Shown piece after piece: positions 1-12,935 of a DNA stretch of 64,000 nt. The stretch comes from Edolisoma coerulescens. Its lineage: Eukaryota > Chordata > Aves > Passeriformes > Campephagidae. The notes beneath the pieces are model-generated. The model had not been told where the DNA came from, did not search any database, and worked only from the letters and a program-made list of their open reading frames with translations. Position numbers and translations under genes: made by a program. The stretch is taken from assembly GCA_013397115.1 (NCBI GenBank), contig VWZW01002332.1:1-64000 (forward strand), in the 5' to 3' direction. Every line of letters starts with the position of its first letter. Position 1 is the first letter of the stretch.

Positions 1-20
1 AAGAAGAAGAAGAAGAAGAA
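1..20. repeat. (AAG)n simple repeat at the window edge
   Basis: Six to seven consecutive AAG trinucleotides open the window. The tract probably continues to the left of the window. It is an ordinary microsatellite. Confidence 0.9.
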
Positions 21-3000
21 TGTGCACACTGCATTTATTGTAGGACTTATGGTGGTGCTAAACATGCCCAAAGACATGATTGGAGCTACCTGAAGTGGTA
101 AGATGAGGTTGGTGCGGTGAGGTTGATAAGGCTCCCACCAAAGAAATCAGATTTCTTTTCCTTGGGTACAATTTGCTTTGCTATTGTTACTTTATCAAAC
201 AATGTAAGATTGTTTTGTTTCCTGAGCTGAACATATTCTGGTTGTATTTCCCCATAAAATCTTGAGGTTCTTTGGAAATATGATGCCATTAATAGCACAA
301 TCTGCGTTGGTTAGAAGCTGTGTTTTTTCTTTTTGATTTCCGGGGAACTAATTAAAAATTATGCCTTCACCACTCATTTTGACTGTAAAAATTATCAGGC
401 AAGACTTTTTCATTGTTTAGACTTTTAAAAAGTACACTTCAAAATAATGCCCAGTTTAAGTTTGCTGGCCGTTCAGCTCCTAGCCCTTGAAGTGTCCTTC
501 TGATACTTACTTTCCAATAGGATTCAAATTTCTTATGGTTCATTTCTTAAGATTGTTCCCTTCTTTTCTTCCTTTGCTAGAATCAGTGTTTTTAACCTCT
601 GTATTGATAATCATCATGATTTAACTATTACTTGCTGTTGCTATACATGCTTGTGCCTAATTCATCTGGGACATTTCACAGATTATAAATATTCCTTATT
701 CTTTTCAGAAGACTATTTCTGCTTAATGCAACTTATATGTAACTATGATAAACAAATACTTATGAACAGAAAGTTAGCAGGATGACAGGGGTGGGATACG
801 CAGTCTCTTAAATGTATCTGATGTGGTTTTCTCCCACAGCTCTCATTTTACAGAAAATGAACCATGTGTGGTCTATTCAAAGAGCTGGTATTATACCAGA
901 CACCAAGTCAGTCTCAGCTTGTTTAGTATTCAGCATAAGGTAGTGAGGTTCCAGTTGGGATTAGGGAATTAATTAAACAGCCCATGTTTGACTTAGGCAG
1001 CTGACTATCAGTCTGAGTACGAGTGACCCAAATATAATAACCTGTAAGTACCCAATGCATTCAGCCCAAGGAAAGACCAGCAAGGATAACTGCACTGATA
1101 TCTAAAAATCAGGTTTGAAAGACAGAGGAAGTGGAGGGAGATAAAAGAGCAAAGCTATGCCTTTTTTTAAAACAGAAGTCAAATGTGAGAAAAAAAAGGA
1201 ATTAAAATGACCACATTGAAAAGATAGATTGTTCTCAGAGGATGAGGTGTTTAAATTACAAAAAAACCCCAATCCAATAGGGAGAAACCTGGAGAAACTG
1301 CTAAAGGAGGGCTCTCGGCAAAGTGTGGGGGGGACTCCAGGCTATGTAGGTTTTACATTTTAGGGTCAGCTGCAGAACTGTGTTGCTGGTTACACAAAAC
1401 ATGGGGCTTGTTTCCAGACCGTTCAACTAAAGGGGTATCAAGTTTTTTACTGAGGACAAGACAGTCTTATATATTGATTTGCAGGTTACCCAGTCTTTAC
1501 AGATGTCTGATTGGAGCTCTGAGTTTAGGTGATGCTTAACAAATGTATTCTTTATCTTGAAGTATGCCCCATCTTATGAAGAGGAGGTGAACAGAGGATG
1601 CAACAGAGATACCAAAATAGTTTTCCCAGTAAAGTATAAGTGTTACGGGGGTGTACACACCTTTGAGAGAATAAATACTCCAAACAGCTTTAAGGAACCT
1701 GTGAAGTGAAGAGTGTTTTCTACCAAACTTCCAGGAACCTGAACAGGAGCGAGTGCTGTGCAATGTCAGGTTCAGCTAAAGGATTCTCTGGCATACGCGG
1801 ACCAATATTTTTTCAGCATTTTAAGAGAGTCAATAGGCCTCTTATTGTTCTGTATAAACCGACAGCATCACACTATTGTCTTTTTCTCTCAAACTGAAGA
1901 TCTTTAGTTGCAGTTGAGATGTCATGGCAGTATTTCCCACCTGTGCCATAAAGAGAGCTATACTGTCATATTATGCAACTTGTTAATTAGAAAAAGGATT
2001 TCACATTATGTTATGAAGAGAAGGAAGAAATCTTTCCAGCGGTAAACTGTGATATCATCAATGCACTAGAGTACCCAATGAGTATGGTAGGTGTGAGAAT
2101 GCATCCACTGATTGCCTGAACTATTTATGTGAGAAAAGTTTGACCTTAAGATACCAAGTTTGAGAAACCAGTAAGGTTAGCACAGTAGAACCTTTTTGAA
2201 AATCTTCTACTCATGGAAAATACAGAAAATATTCATAATTATTCATACATTTTCCTGTTTGTTTGAATTTTTTTAATGGCATTCTTACTTTTGAGAAAGT
2301 AGACTCGAGTCATTCTTCAGTAGACACATGGTTGTTATATGACATGTGACAATCCTACATCTCTGCTAATACAGTGTGAGAAGAACTTTTAAGATGCATA
2401 TCACTTCTGAGAGAGAGGATGAAATATGACTAATATCATATCAGGAAAATAAAGGCATTGGTAAATGACTCAGAAATAGTGCAGGCTTTTAAAAAAAAAA
2501 GCAGACCTAGAAATCTTTTCAGATCCTTTAATTAGCTCTTATCCACAAAAAACCCCCATATACTTCAGTAAAACTCAGCAGCAAATTAAATATTTTTCTC
2601 CTAGGGGAGAGAAGGTGAAGTAATGAAGCTATTTAATTAAATAAAAGGTTGATGTAACTAAAAATGGGCATGTTTGTCCAACCATGGACACATTCTGTTT
2701 AAAAATGGACATGTTCTATTAAATGTCAGACATCTGATAGCAAAATCATGAAAAGTAGAAGCACGTTTCAAAATGTTCTTTCCACTTACTTGCTGTGAGC
2801 ACCATTCTTTAAATTCTGGGAATACAAATTGTGGCTGAATTATGGTATGAAATGAAATGAATTTTGTAGGATCAGCTGCATCTCAGAAAATAGGGCATGA
2901 CTCAAACCTTTATGATTTAATTCAACAAAACTTACAGGCCTGGTTCACAAAGTCCTAAGCACAAGGCTCCCTTCAGTAAAGGTTATTTATTGGACATCAG

Positions 3001-4611
3001 CGTCAGAGAAAATTACAAAAATACAACTAGTCCCTTGACCTTTGTTAGCTCAAACACATTCACCTTTCTATAAAATGATCGTGCCTGCTGCCTGACTTAG
3101 AAATATCAGCACATCATTTTGCCGTGTAGAATAACTGAAGGCTCCTATTCCCTGTGTCAGTGGACACCAAGTGCTTACTGCTGATACAGAAAGTTAACAA
3201 CTACATGGGACTTTGAGTCCCCTTTATACTGTGACACACAGAACTACATTCCTTTCTCTTTAGACATGAGATTTCCTTGCCTTTGGTGTTTTATCCATGC
3301 ATCTCTCAAGTCAAGATACCTTTTAAACACAAAGGAAAAAGGGAGAGTAACTAAACTGAGCTCTAGTCGACATCAGTCAACCAGATTTATATTCTGAAAT
3401 GTAAGAGTAGGTGGATTTTCAGGTGAGCTCCAGAAGCAGTGCTTTCTGCACACACATGAACCACCGAAAATGGCCCCAGACCTACTTTAATTAAGAAAGC
3501 TACATGACAATTAACAGAGTACATTAAATGAGACTAGAACTGTGGTGTGTCCCTAAGCCTCACAAATGTGCTGTGCCAGATGAGCTCATGAGGCAGCTGT
3601 GGCAGCTCATGCTGGCAGACATGCTTTCATAGATTGCCAATGCATTTCCTTACCTAAAGTGCAGCTAGAACAAAGACTTTCAATACAAAGGAAAAACAGA
3701 CCTTTTAAAAAAAACCCTCCTGATCTCTTTAAGGAAGGAAACTCAGGAGAAAGTTTATTTCACAGGCACCAGGAGGATTGTATCCCTGGAGCTTGTTTCC
3801 AGAAGCTGTTGACAAGCTCAGGGGAGCCATTACTTCCAACAGATATGTCAGAGTTTGTGAGACAGGAAAGCTTCTGCAGAAGAAAGCATAGGTGTAGTAA
3901 TCAGAGGCTGCAGTGAAGTCTTTTGATAAAGTTCGTTCTTTTCATGGTTCATGTTCAAGACTCTCATGTTCGGACGTGCATTTAAATAATTGTAGGCAGT
4001 CAGACATGTAATATTTCCAAGTGAAATACAGACTAAGAAACAAGAAGTACTGCACAGTCACTTCATCTCTTGACACTATAGTGCTACCTTTATAAAGGTA
4101 TATTTGACCACAGAAACAAGAAATTTTATTTTAATAAGACTACCATTAACCTTGAGAAAGTCAATGAAAAGATGCCCATCTGTCTCAATAGTGTTAGGTT
4201 CAGAGCGGAGAAAATTCAGTAACACCAGAAAAACAAAAAAGCACATAAACACTTATGTCAAATATTATTTTAAAAATAGTTTTGAAGAGGGGAAGAAGAT
4301 GCTTAAGATTATTCTCAGAATCTGGTTTATTTGCTTCAAAAATTAGTCAAGGCCTGTACTCTTCCCATGGGGCATGTTGACACTATAGATTTTCACTTGT
4401 GTATCTCCCTCACAGAATACTTTAAATTGTGCTCTGAATGACATCTATATATCAGCTGTCCTTTTTTACTTCATTGGTGTTCAGTTAAAAGGAGAATTTA
4501 ATTCAATGTCTACGTGAGGGAATGATATGTCCAGTCCAACTCATATGTTGAAAAAACTTCCATGTTCAAATGAAAAAATTTTATCCTGTGAGGTTTTTGT
4601 GGTTTGGCTGG
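21..4611. other. AT-rich non-coding DNA, nothing recognised
   Basis: I see no gene, LTR or CR1 signature here. Short open frames occur (for example 1706-1897, 3599-3916 and 4104-4346) but they are of the length expected by chance, show no recognised protein motif and no convincing splice context. There are scattered A/T homopolymers. The block is compatible with intron or intergenic desert. Confidence 0.6.
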
Positions 4612-4663
4612 CAAAGCCAGGGCTGATCTGACCTAGTGTTGGTGGCAGCTGTGGCAGGTGGAC
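4612..4663 (+). mobile_element. Possible left half of a CR1 3' end split by an LTR
   Basis: The text around tgatctgacctagtgttgg and the following ggtggcagc resembles the CR1 3' UTR just upstream of the terminal octamers. The matching tail (ggactaaatgacctcc, then octamer-like attct repeats) lies on the far side of the LTR at 5180-5226. The pentamer tggac occurs at 4659-4663 and again at 5180-5184 and could be the target duplication. Matches are diverged, so this assignment is tentative. Confidence 0.35.
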
Positions 4664-5158
4664 CTTGACAGGCTGACAGATCCACTCGCAGTTGTTCTCT
4701 CACCCCACCTTCTCAACAGGACAAAGGGAGAAAATAAGGTAGACAAACTCATGATTTGTGATAAATGTGATTTACTAAAAGAAAAAACTGTGTATGAAAA
4801 CCGAATATGTAAAGGAATTTATCCACTAATTCTTGTTGGCAAGCAGATGCGCAGACACTTCCTAGAGAGCAGGGCTTCAGTATGTGTAATGACTGCTTTG
4901 GAAGACAAATGTCATAACATGATGTCATATGGTTGGCAATGTCCCCTTGATCAATTTGGATCAGTGTCCCCTCCCAGTCTTGCACCCACTTCCAGCCAAC
5001 TGGCCTTTGGGTGTGGAGAGGCAGCCTTGATGCGGTGCAAGCAGCAAAACATGATGTCTTATCAATACTGTTCTAGCAAATGCACAAATGTAAAATATGA
5101 CACAGTATGGGCTACTGTGAGGACAGATAACTCCACACCAGCCAGATTCAGCGCAGGA
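4655..5158 (-). mobile_element. Solo LTR, avian ERVL-like (family A), minus strand
   Basis: Read on the minus strand, this segment carries blocks in the same order as the copies at 60451-61039 (plus), 8510-9110 (plus) and 27798-28370 (minus): the ggctgg...gagttatc start near 5155, an aaaacatgatg/tatcaatactgtt block near 5050, the tcccctcccagtcttg block near 4970, and the gaagacaaatgtcataac block near 4905. No internal gag/pol/env-like sequence is attached, so it is a solo LTR. It is strongly diverged and both ends are fuzzy. The 170-codon open frame running across it on the plus strand is antisense to the element and is not a gene. The ERVL assignment is from memory of avian LTR consensus sequences. 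Confidence 0.7.
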
Positions 5159-5176
5159 GTTTATCTCTGAATTGAC

Positions 5177-5226
5177 AGCTGGACTAAATGACCTCCAGAG
5201 GTCAATATTTCTACTATTCTAGCATT
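5177..5226 (+). mobile_element. CR1 LINE 3' terminal fragment
   Basis: The run ggactaaatgacctccagag followed by degenerate attct octamers matches the very 3' end of avian CR1. It is only about 50 bp, so it is either a severely 5'-truncated insertion or the right part of a CR1 split by the adjacent LTR. Confidence 0.6.
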
Positions 5227-8200
5227 CCTTTCTTACATCCCAAACTCTTGTGCTATATGCAATCAAACTGATTCTAGTGACTGACTTTTACCCTTTTATT
5301 ACTGCATGAAGGTCATAAAATTGCTAAATATACTCCTCATGACATCAAAAATCTCTTATTTGTTGTTTTATTTAGAGACTTGTGCAACTGCAAAGACTAT
5401 AAGCTGAAATAATGAACATAAACTACACCATAATAATTGTGAGTCACCTTCAAATATCAAAACCCATTTGACAGTATCCAGGTCAGCAGACAATTTTAAC
5501 CAAAAGATAATCATACATTGACTGCTATCTTGCTTTGTAACCTGACAATACTTTGGCCTAAATTTCTGTCTCTATTTCTTCAACATGCCTTGGGGGACAC
5601 TATCTCAGTTTTATCTTTGCAGAGGAAATGAGAAAACTGTCTTTATTTGTCTTATGGCTCATGGAATTAAAAAAAAAAAAAGAAGAAAAGAATAAGAAAA
5701 AACTGTTCATCCCCTGACTTGCAAGAAAATCTTTCCTTTTAGTTTAAGACAAATAGGCTTTTAGGAAGTGCAACACCATAATGCTCATGAAGGAAAAAAT
5801 AAATCTGAAAGACTTCTGAAGCTTTTTATGTCATTACCGCCACATTGTCATCACCTTTTCATTTTCTATTCAAGTCACTCCTTAGTTGGTGAAAAGCTAG
5901 AAATTGCATGACCCATTTCCTATACAGTTGTAAAACCCAGTTAGTGTTTTCTTTCTTCAGATTCATTTCACTGAAGCTGCCTGAATTCTTCTAGAGAATG
6001 GATGTCACTGCAGTTAGATTTGCATCTAAGAAACCCAGGAGATAAAAGGTCATTTGTGACAAAAATCCAAATACATGTTTACTGACAGCAAAATAACATT
6101 TAAAGGTATTAGGTAAAACCACCACATTAAGTTTTGAAAAATTAGGTGTTTCAGTCATTTCCTTAAAAGTGCTTTCCAAAATTAGATGTGGTGCTTTTTG
6201 CAACTCAATAATTGTCTATTTTCACATTTCTTTCTGTTATCTCAAATAATTCCTAGGACAGTGGCCCAGCAGAAGCTTTCCACTGATACGTCCCTGCAGG
6301 GGAACAGACTCCTCAACTCCTTTCAAGAGCGTAAGAGCCTCCTGAGCTATCTTTTTGCTGTATGTATTCATGATGTAGGAAGCCGAGGATGAAGACAGCT
6401 GTTTTCAACTTGTTTTCAGCTGTAATCTGATCCGTGAGGCAGAGATGGCCTGCTTGCTTGTTTCAATTCTAAATTTTATTGTGAGAAAAATATAGGGCTT
6501 TGCCTGCTCTTCTACAGTACTGGAGAAGGAGTGTCAATGTGGAGAAGAGACAAAAAAGGAATAGGTAGTTATTTCTTTTCCCTGCAAGGAAGAGAAGGTC
6601 AAGGACTCTTTGAGAGGGCCTTGATAGCAGAAATTGAAATTCACATTATCAAGTTCATTTTCTTTGGTTTCTTAAATAAACTCATGAGATAATATTTTTT
6701 TTTACCAAATAACTAATATCAATTTTAGTCAAATTTAACAGTTACAGAGCTCACAAAAGTGTTACTTAAATGGAATTTGGGTAAAGGAGAGTCTGTTAAC
6801 AAATAGAGAAAAGGAACTTATTCAGTATTAAACATAAATTTCATACTTAAAAGTGTGAATTTACAAGTAACAGTTTGGCTGACTTAGTTGTTCATGCATG
6901 TATTTGTTTATCTTTGAGAGATTCTTTTCTTTTGCATCTATTTTTTTTTTTTTTCACATGTGGGTGGTTGTTTTATTTTTTTTAAGTAGCCATTTTTGCA
7001 AAACTCTTTCTTTTCCTGATCAGGGAAAAAAATCTCAACTTTAGACTACAAAAGGTACTAAATAGAAAGGAAACACTATTTAGTGAACTACAAAAACTTC
7101 TCGCAGAAAAAAAGAAAGGCTGGAATTTAGTTCTGGGAAACAAAATTTGTCTTCAGTAGAAGTGTCTACAACTGTTCTTACTCCCTCTCTGAAGACTAAG
7201 TCATGACAATTAGTCAATAATAAGTCTTGCTTGTTATTGAAATAGTTGAATGTTACTCTTCTGTGTAGCTTGACATGACCTTGTGTTGTGGAAAGGTTGG
7301 TGAACAGGCTTTTGACATGTAGCTTTTTCCTGATGTCTCCTGTACACATTACGCCACTATTCTATTCCTCATTAACATCATACCTGGCAAAAGCATGATT
7401 CATGGACATTTCGTACATATCAGCCCAAATTTCTGGAATTGGTTCAGCCTTTTTTTTTTTTTTTTATCTGAGAATAAAATACTCTCAATGTGACATGATA
7501 CATAGTGACTAGATAATTCAATGATTGACACTCCAAGTCAAAATGGTCTCTACAGTAAATTTAAACATATTATATACCCATCAGAACGAAAAATGCCCAG
7601 CTACATTTGTAAGTATTTAATTCCCTCAGGAATCACTCCAAATAATCAAGTGTTAAGATAGTTATTGCCTGCCAGGTTTTTAATATCCTTTCCCTAATTC
7701 TACTTCAGAGAGCCAAACAGCTTATTCAGAGTAGTTTTTGTATCTAGAGATTTTATAAAATATTAAGTCAATCTTCATCTCCATTAGGTTACATGAAGTT
7801 CATCATCCTTGCTATTTGAAATAACAGCTCCACTTAGACTCCTACTTTAACATGGCTTCTAACAGAGACTTTCCACTGACTGCAAGAATTTAGGAGTATA
7901 CCACCTGTGCCTTCATCTTCCTCACCCTCTTCAAATTTACATGCTTTCTGTTGCAAACTGGACTGGAAAATAGGCAGATACATCACTAAAACTCAATATT
8001 TTGTTTTTTTTTTTCCATTGCTCTCAAGTCTCTTAAGGCTTGTTCACACAATGAAATGATACTGAGGAATCTAAGATATTACTGAAAAAACCAGCAATCT
8101 CCCTGGTCCTGTGCTCCTGGTTCTGGGATCTCTGTATGACACTGCAACTGAACTAAATAATGTTGACTTTCCTCCAGGCTGCCTGGAGTGACTCCGCTAC

Positions 8201-8509
8201 TTCCAGTCTGGGTGAGCGACACACAACATAGACATAGGTTTGTGCTTTGGCAGCTTATGCCCTGTACCGCCTGTGGTAGACCTTGATGTACAAACCACCC
8301 TTCTTCCTGCTAAATGTCCCTACTGTTTAACTCCCCAGGTGAAAGGATCTCCAGACCTTAGCCCAAGAGGATGCCCAAGTGGATGGCCCTCATGCTGCTC
8401 ACACACACCCCATAATTAACAACTTGACAAATAACGCCCATAGGCACCCACACTCTCGGTTCTTTAGGCACTGAATATTGCCCTTTCACAGGCAGAAAGG
8501 AAAAGCAGC
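5227..8509. other. AT-rich non-coding DNA with poly-T tracts, no gene recognised
   Basis: I found no protein motif, RNA gene or clear transposable element. Poly-T runs lie near 6942-6954 and 7451-7466. The part at about 8090-8500 is somewhat more GC-rich and could hold an old, unrecognised repeat, but I cannot assign it. Confidence 0.55.
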
Positions 8510-9110
8510 TGGGCTCTGGGCCGGTTTCAAATGGGTTAGAGTTAATTTTTTTCACAGTGGTTAGTATGGGGCTGTGTTTTGGATTCATGCTGAACATGGG
8601 GTTGATAATATAGAGGTGTTTTTGTTATTACTGAGCACGGCTTTCACAGAGCCAAGGCCCTTTCTGCTTTTCATGTTACCATGCTGACAAGGAAGTTAGA
8701 AGTGCATGGGAAGCTGGGAGCAGATGCAGCCAGGACGAGTGCCCCAACCAACCAAAGGGATATTCCAGATCATATAGCATCATGGTCAGCATACAAAGTT
8801 GGGGGAGGAAGGGGAAAGGAGCGGATGTTTAGAGCGATGGCATTTGTCTTCCCAAGTTCTCGTTACACGTGGTGGGGCCCTGCTCTCCTGGAGATGGCTG
8901 AACAGCTGCCTGCCCATGGGAAGCTGTGAATGAATTCCTTGTTTTGCATTGCTTGTGTGCGTAGCCTTTGCTTTCTCTATTGAACTGTCTTTATTTCAAT
9001 GCACAAGTTTTCTGGCTTTTACCCTTCTGATTCTCTCCCCGATCCCACTGGTGGGGGAGTGAGTGAGCAACTCATGGCACTTGGCTGCTGGCTGGGGTTA
9101 AACCATTACA
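8510..9110 (+). mobile_element. Solo LTR, avian ERVL-like (family A), plus strand
   Basis: Aligned by eye with the copy at 60451-61039, this shares the gttagagttaatttt start block, the ggctgtgttttgga block, the actgagcacggctt block, the gaagctgggagcagatg block, the atggctgaacagctgcctgcc block, and the typical 3' end ggctggggttaaaccattaca at 9090-9110. About 600 bp, which fits the other copies. No retroviral internal region is attached. The 79-codon antisense frame and 82-codon sense frame inside it are chance frames. Confidence 0.8.
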
Positions 9111-11324
9111 AACTCAGGGAGCTGAGTGAAATGTTTGGTTTTGGGAATAATACAATAAGTCCACATTAAAAACATTCCCTAAATGTAGAATTTGAGCTCA
9201 GTAAAACTGGTGGCGAAGGATTTCAGTTTTCATTTATGATTAAAAATTAAGTTAAAAAAAAATATATAGTTTTATATGTATATATAACTACATATTTAGG
9301 TATTTACATATTTGTATTTATACCTATATTTAGGAAACAGAGACACTCTTTCCCATATTCCCCCTGTTTTGATTTATTTTTAGTCTCATTGTTCTGGTTC
9401 ATTTGGTCAGTGAATTTATTCTAAAATTATATCTCAAATTCCTTCTCCTTGCTTTTGCAGATATTCTTCCTGATTACTGAATACTTCCAGGTTGTTTACA
9501 TCCTTCCCCAGATAGGTCTGAGTGTTTCATTCTCTCTCACGCTGCTTAAACATATTGTCTTAGCCAATTTTTTTCTCTTTGTCTTCCCCACTCCCCCCAC
9601 TGCCTTTCTTTACTGTCAATTTTATTCTGTATTTTGAGCTCAGGAAAGATTTCCCCAGAGTAGCAGCAAAAATGGTATTATGAATATTCATAGATTGCTA
9701 TGATCTTGGAGTTTTAAAATAGAACTGACTATTGTCATAGTAATGCTTATTCTTCCTATTATAAAATATTCAGTCTTGCCTATAGTTGATCTTCAATATC
9801 TAGGGCACTGGGCCTTACTTTTTTTTTTTTTTTGCAACACTTTTTCAAGTCTAACTTATTAATTACTACACATCATACCAAGACATTGCAATTTAGCACT
9901 TTAATAGTCTTTTTCCTCTTTGAAGTAGATGATATTCTAGGGAAAAAAAATATATTGAGGTGATTTGGTCGAAAATTGGAATGGTCATTCACTGCATAAC
10001 CCATACGGGGTTTTTTTGCTCAATAACTTCTATCACCTTTATTAATCAGAGCCAATTTTTTTCTAAACCTTTCTGTCTTTTGAAACTTTTATTTCTAAAG
10101 TCTAGTCTGGGGAAAATGCTCCACCTTGTTCCATAAATTCAATTTTCTATTCCTAAAAAGAAAAAGCAACTTTCATATTTGATATAATGTATTAAGCTAG
10201 AGAGGTCACATGTTGCTCCTTAAATAACCCTGAAAGCCAATTCCTCCTTTTTCTTCCTTCTTTCTCACCCATCAACTGTGATGAGTTATGCAGTATTAGT
10301 ACTGGAGCACCTTTCGTTAATAAAAGTTAATGTCTCTCTCCCAAAGAGACAATAGGAAGACAGACAGTAAATGAGTAAACATATACCAGGTGAACAAAAT
10401 AACACTGAAATATTGTGTTTAATGTAACACAAAAAAATACAGCACAACCACTGTCTAGCTGCTTTTAACAGTTTGGCCTTCCTACAAGTTTTGGAAACTG
10501 TTATTTAGAGTCATCTCAAAGTGCTACTTGGTTTTTAAAGGACTTTTTCCCATACCTAAATATGAGTTCAGTTACCTACTCACATGCCATGTATTATTTG
10601 AAATTTCTTTTCTCTGCTTTAGATCTAGAACTCTTAGCAATGTTACAGGTACCATAATGGACAAAAAAATTCAGTTGAAGGAGGAACTCTGTGTTATATC
10701 ACTTTGTTAGATATAGCATTTATTTAGATTAACATTTTCTCTAGAAAGTTTGGAATTGTATAACAGTGACTTTTTTGCTGAAAATGTTTATACCTGTATC
10801 TGTGACCAGTTTTGCTTCTGGGATTTTGATTTCTCTATTAGTCATGCAGAGTGTAGTAACTTGCAGTTCAGATATGGCAAGTCAAGACATTTCAAGTACC
10901 TAATTTAGCAGATAGAAATATCTTTTCAATTTAAGTTGGACTAGGGGGAGAAGGACTGTCCTAGAAAACAAAGTAATGAGCCCAGGGTAGAAAGGGTTAT
11001 TGAAGTCATTGGGATGAATAGTGTCTGAAAGAGAAAAGGAATCATAAACACAGAGATCTGTGGTGCTAATAAATAAGCAACATGTAGATTGTTATTTTTT
11101 AATAGAAAATAATGCAGATATACAAAGATTAAACTTTTTCTGCTGCATTGTGGTCACACTAATCAACACGGGCATACAGAATTCTTCTAGGAAAGCCAGA
11201 GACAAATGCCAATGAAAGTTGTAATGTTTCTGAACTGATATATAGTAATTTGGACTGAAAATAATTTATAGCTACAGTTAACAGATTTCCTTGTTAGTGT
11301 TTTCAATCCCTGTTTTCCACTTGG
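9111..11324. other. AT-rich non-coding DNA, nothing recognised
   Basis: Apart from an AT-rich low-complexity stretch (9236-9336) and poly-T/A runs, I see no gene or repeat family here. Open frames at 9449-9637 and 10528-10710 are hydrophobic chance frames over T-rich sequence. Confidence 0.55.
9236..9336. repeat. AT-rich low-complexity tract
   Basis: Almost pure A/T with alternating tatata segments and repeated acatattt / atttagg words. Confidence 0.8.
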
Positions 11325-11990
11325 ACATTAGGCCATCGACAGTAACTCTTTAGATGTACCCATGCAGACAAGGTGTTATCCAACTAACAGTCCACTTTTC
11401 AAACCTGTATCTCCAATTCAGGGGCAAGAATGTTGCGGGACACCATATCAAAAGCCAAGCAGAAGTCTAGATATATGACATATGTGGTTGTCTCTATCTC
11501 TCTGACTTGCATATGTTTCAACATCTCTTCCAGGATGACCTGTTCCATGACTTTGCAGAGGTGAGGCTGATTGGTCAGTAGGTCCCAGTGTTCATCCTAT
11601 TTTCCTTTCTAAAAATGGACATGATGTTTCAATTTTTCTAATCACTGGAGACTACCATGACTTTTGAGGTATGATGGAGGGAGGTTTGGCAATTGAATCA
11701 GTCAATTCCCTCAGGACCATGGGATATATCATCTCAGCTTCCATGGACATACATATATTCAGGTTTCTTATGTAGTGTCTAACTTGATCTTCATCCACAC
11801 TTGATCTTCACTTATGATGGAAAGGACTTCACTCCCTATTCCCTGACTTAAGATTCAGGGGCTTAAGAGGTGTGAGAAGAGCAATTACCATTGAAAACTG
11901 AGGCAAAATTGCTGTTGAGCTCATCAGCTTTTTTCATATCTCTTTCCACTGTTTCTCCTGGTGGTATAAGGTAGTTAAGAAATACATTTA
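11325..11990 (-). mobile_element. CR1 LINE fragment (reverse-transcriptase region), minus strand
   Basis: On the minus strand this is the middle of CR1 ORF2. Diagnostic words, read on the plus strand, are ccatatcaaaagccaagcag and aagtctagatatatgac (the coding region for the YLDF-KAFDTV reverse-transcriptase block), ctgttccatgactttgcag (upstream PGKIMEQ block) and aaactgaggcaaaattgctg with ctcatcagctttttt (ORF2 upstream of the RT core). All frames are broken by indels. It lacks the CR1 3' end, so it is truncated at both ends and is separate from the CR1 that ends at 12621. Confidence 0.75.
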
Positions 11991-12090
11991 CTCTAAAAAG
12001 AATAAAAGTTCAGATACCATGGAAAGATACAAACATCAAATTTTCTTATTCATTGAATGTATCTGATTTAGAAGTTTTTTTCCAGAATTT

Positions 12091-12620
12091 TTATGTAGTT
12101 AGGAGGAAAGGGTTAAAACCTCGAGATTTGGTGAGAAGGAGGGAATAGTTTCACTTAAAGTGACCTTGCAGCTGCGAATGCTAAAAATGTCAGCGTGAGA
12201 AAACTCCATTTATTATGCCTAGTGTTGCTCATCCTCTGCCTGTTTGGGGAAGTAGAATTCCTGTGAAGAGATAACACACTCTCACAGACATGTGGAAGCC
12301 TTTTGTTATAGTGAGGCAGGTGAGCCCCTGCCCTTGCTGTTAGCTAGGATGAACTGAGCCAAATGGAGCTTGTGTGCCTGTGTGGTGTTAGCGAGATAAT
12401 GAAATAAATTTACTCTTTGCATTTTGGCTGTGGTTTGATGGTTGCCCTTGGTTACCTGTATGTGTTGACTCACAACACATATGTACACAAAAAATGTTTT
12501 ATTTTATTTTACAGATATTTTATTTGATAACAATTTTTTGTTTTGCTCAAAAAAGCACACTTATTTAAGGTGGTAGATTAATTTTTTTTTACCTTATTTT
12601 GTCTTATATGTATGTATTGT
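12091..12620. other. First copy of a falsely duplicated flank; possible degraded LTR-like segment
   Basis: This segment lies downstream (in CR1 sense) of the CR1 3' end and recurs at 13887-14416, immediately after an N base. Its centre (about 12170-12485) has an aataaa at 12400-12405 followed by an LTR-like U5 text (ctttgcattttggctgtgg) and a gtgttgactcacaacacat motif. This suggests, but does not prove, an old plus-strand LTR. Open frames here are chance frames. Confidence 0.35.
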
Positions 12621-12686
12621 AGAATCACAGAATCATAGAATCATGGAATCATGGAATGACACAATAGTTTGGATTAGAAGGGACCT

Positions 12687-12935
12687 TCAAGATAGTCTAG
12701 TTGCAAACCTCACATGCCATGGGCAGGGACACCTTCCACTACATTTTCTCAGCCTGTCTTCATTGGAGAGGAGCTCCAGCCCTCTGATCATCTTCGTGGT
12801 CCTCCTCTGGACACATTCCAACAGGTTCACATCCTTCTTGTTTTGGGGACCCAAGAGCTGGATGCAGCACTCCTGTTGGGGTCTCACAAGAGATGAGTAG
12901 AGGTGGAGAGTCACCTCTCTCAACCTGCTGGCCAT
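12687..12935 (-). pseudogene. CR1 ORF2 C-terminal fragment (dead)
   Basis: The 82-residue frame contains VQRRTTKMIRGLELLSNEDR and LVRPQQECCIQLLGPQ, which match the C-terminal domain of CR1 ORF2 (family pattern VQRRATKMIRGLEHL...ERL and LVRP-LEYCVQFW-PQ). It is only a fragment: upstream protein continues in a different frame (12920-13159), so at least one frameshift separates them. No catalytic RT residues are in this part. It is repeated at 14483-14731 by the assembly duplication. Confidence 0.9.

Noticed and set aside
4658..5170. 170-codon plus-strand open frame with several cysteines
   Set aside because: It runs antisense through a degraded family A LTR, begins at a GTG, and has no recognisable domain. 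The cysteine pairs are coincidental.
12643..12900. Plus-strand open frames over the CR1 3' region (also 14439-14696)
   Set aside because: They are antisense to CR1 ORF2 protein fragments identified on the minus strand.
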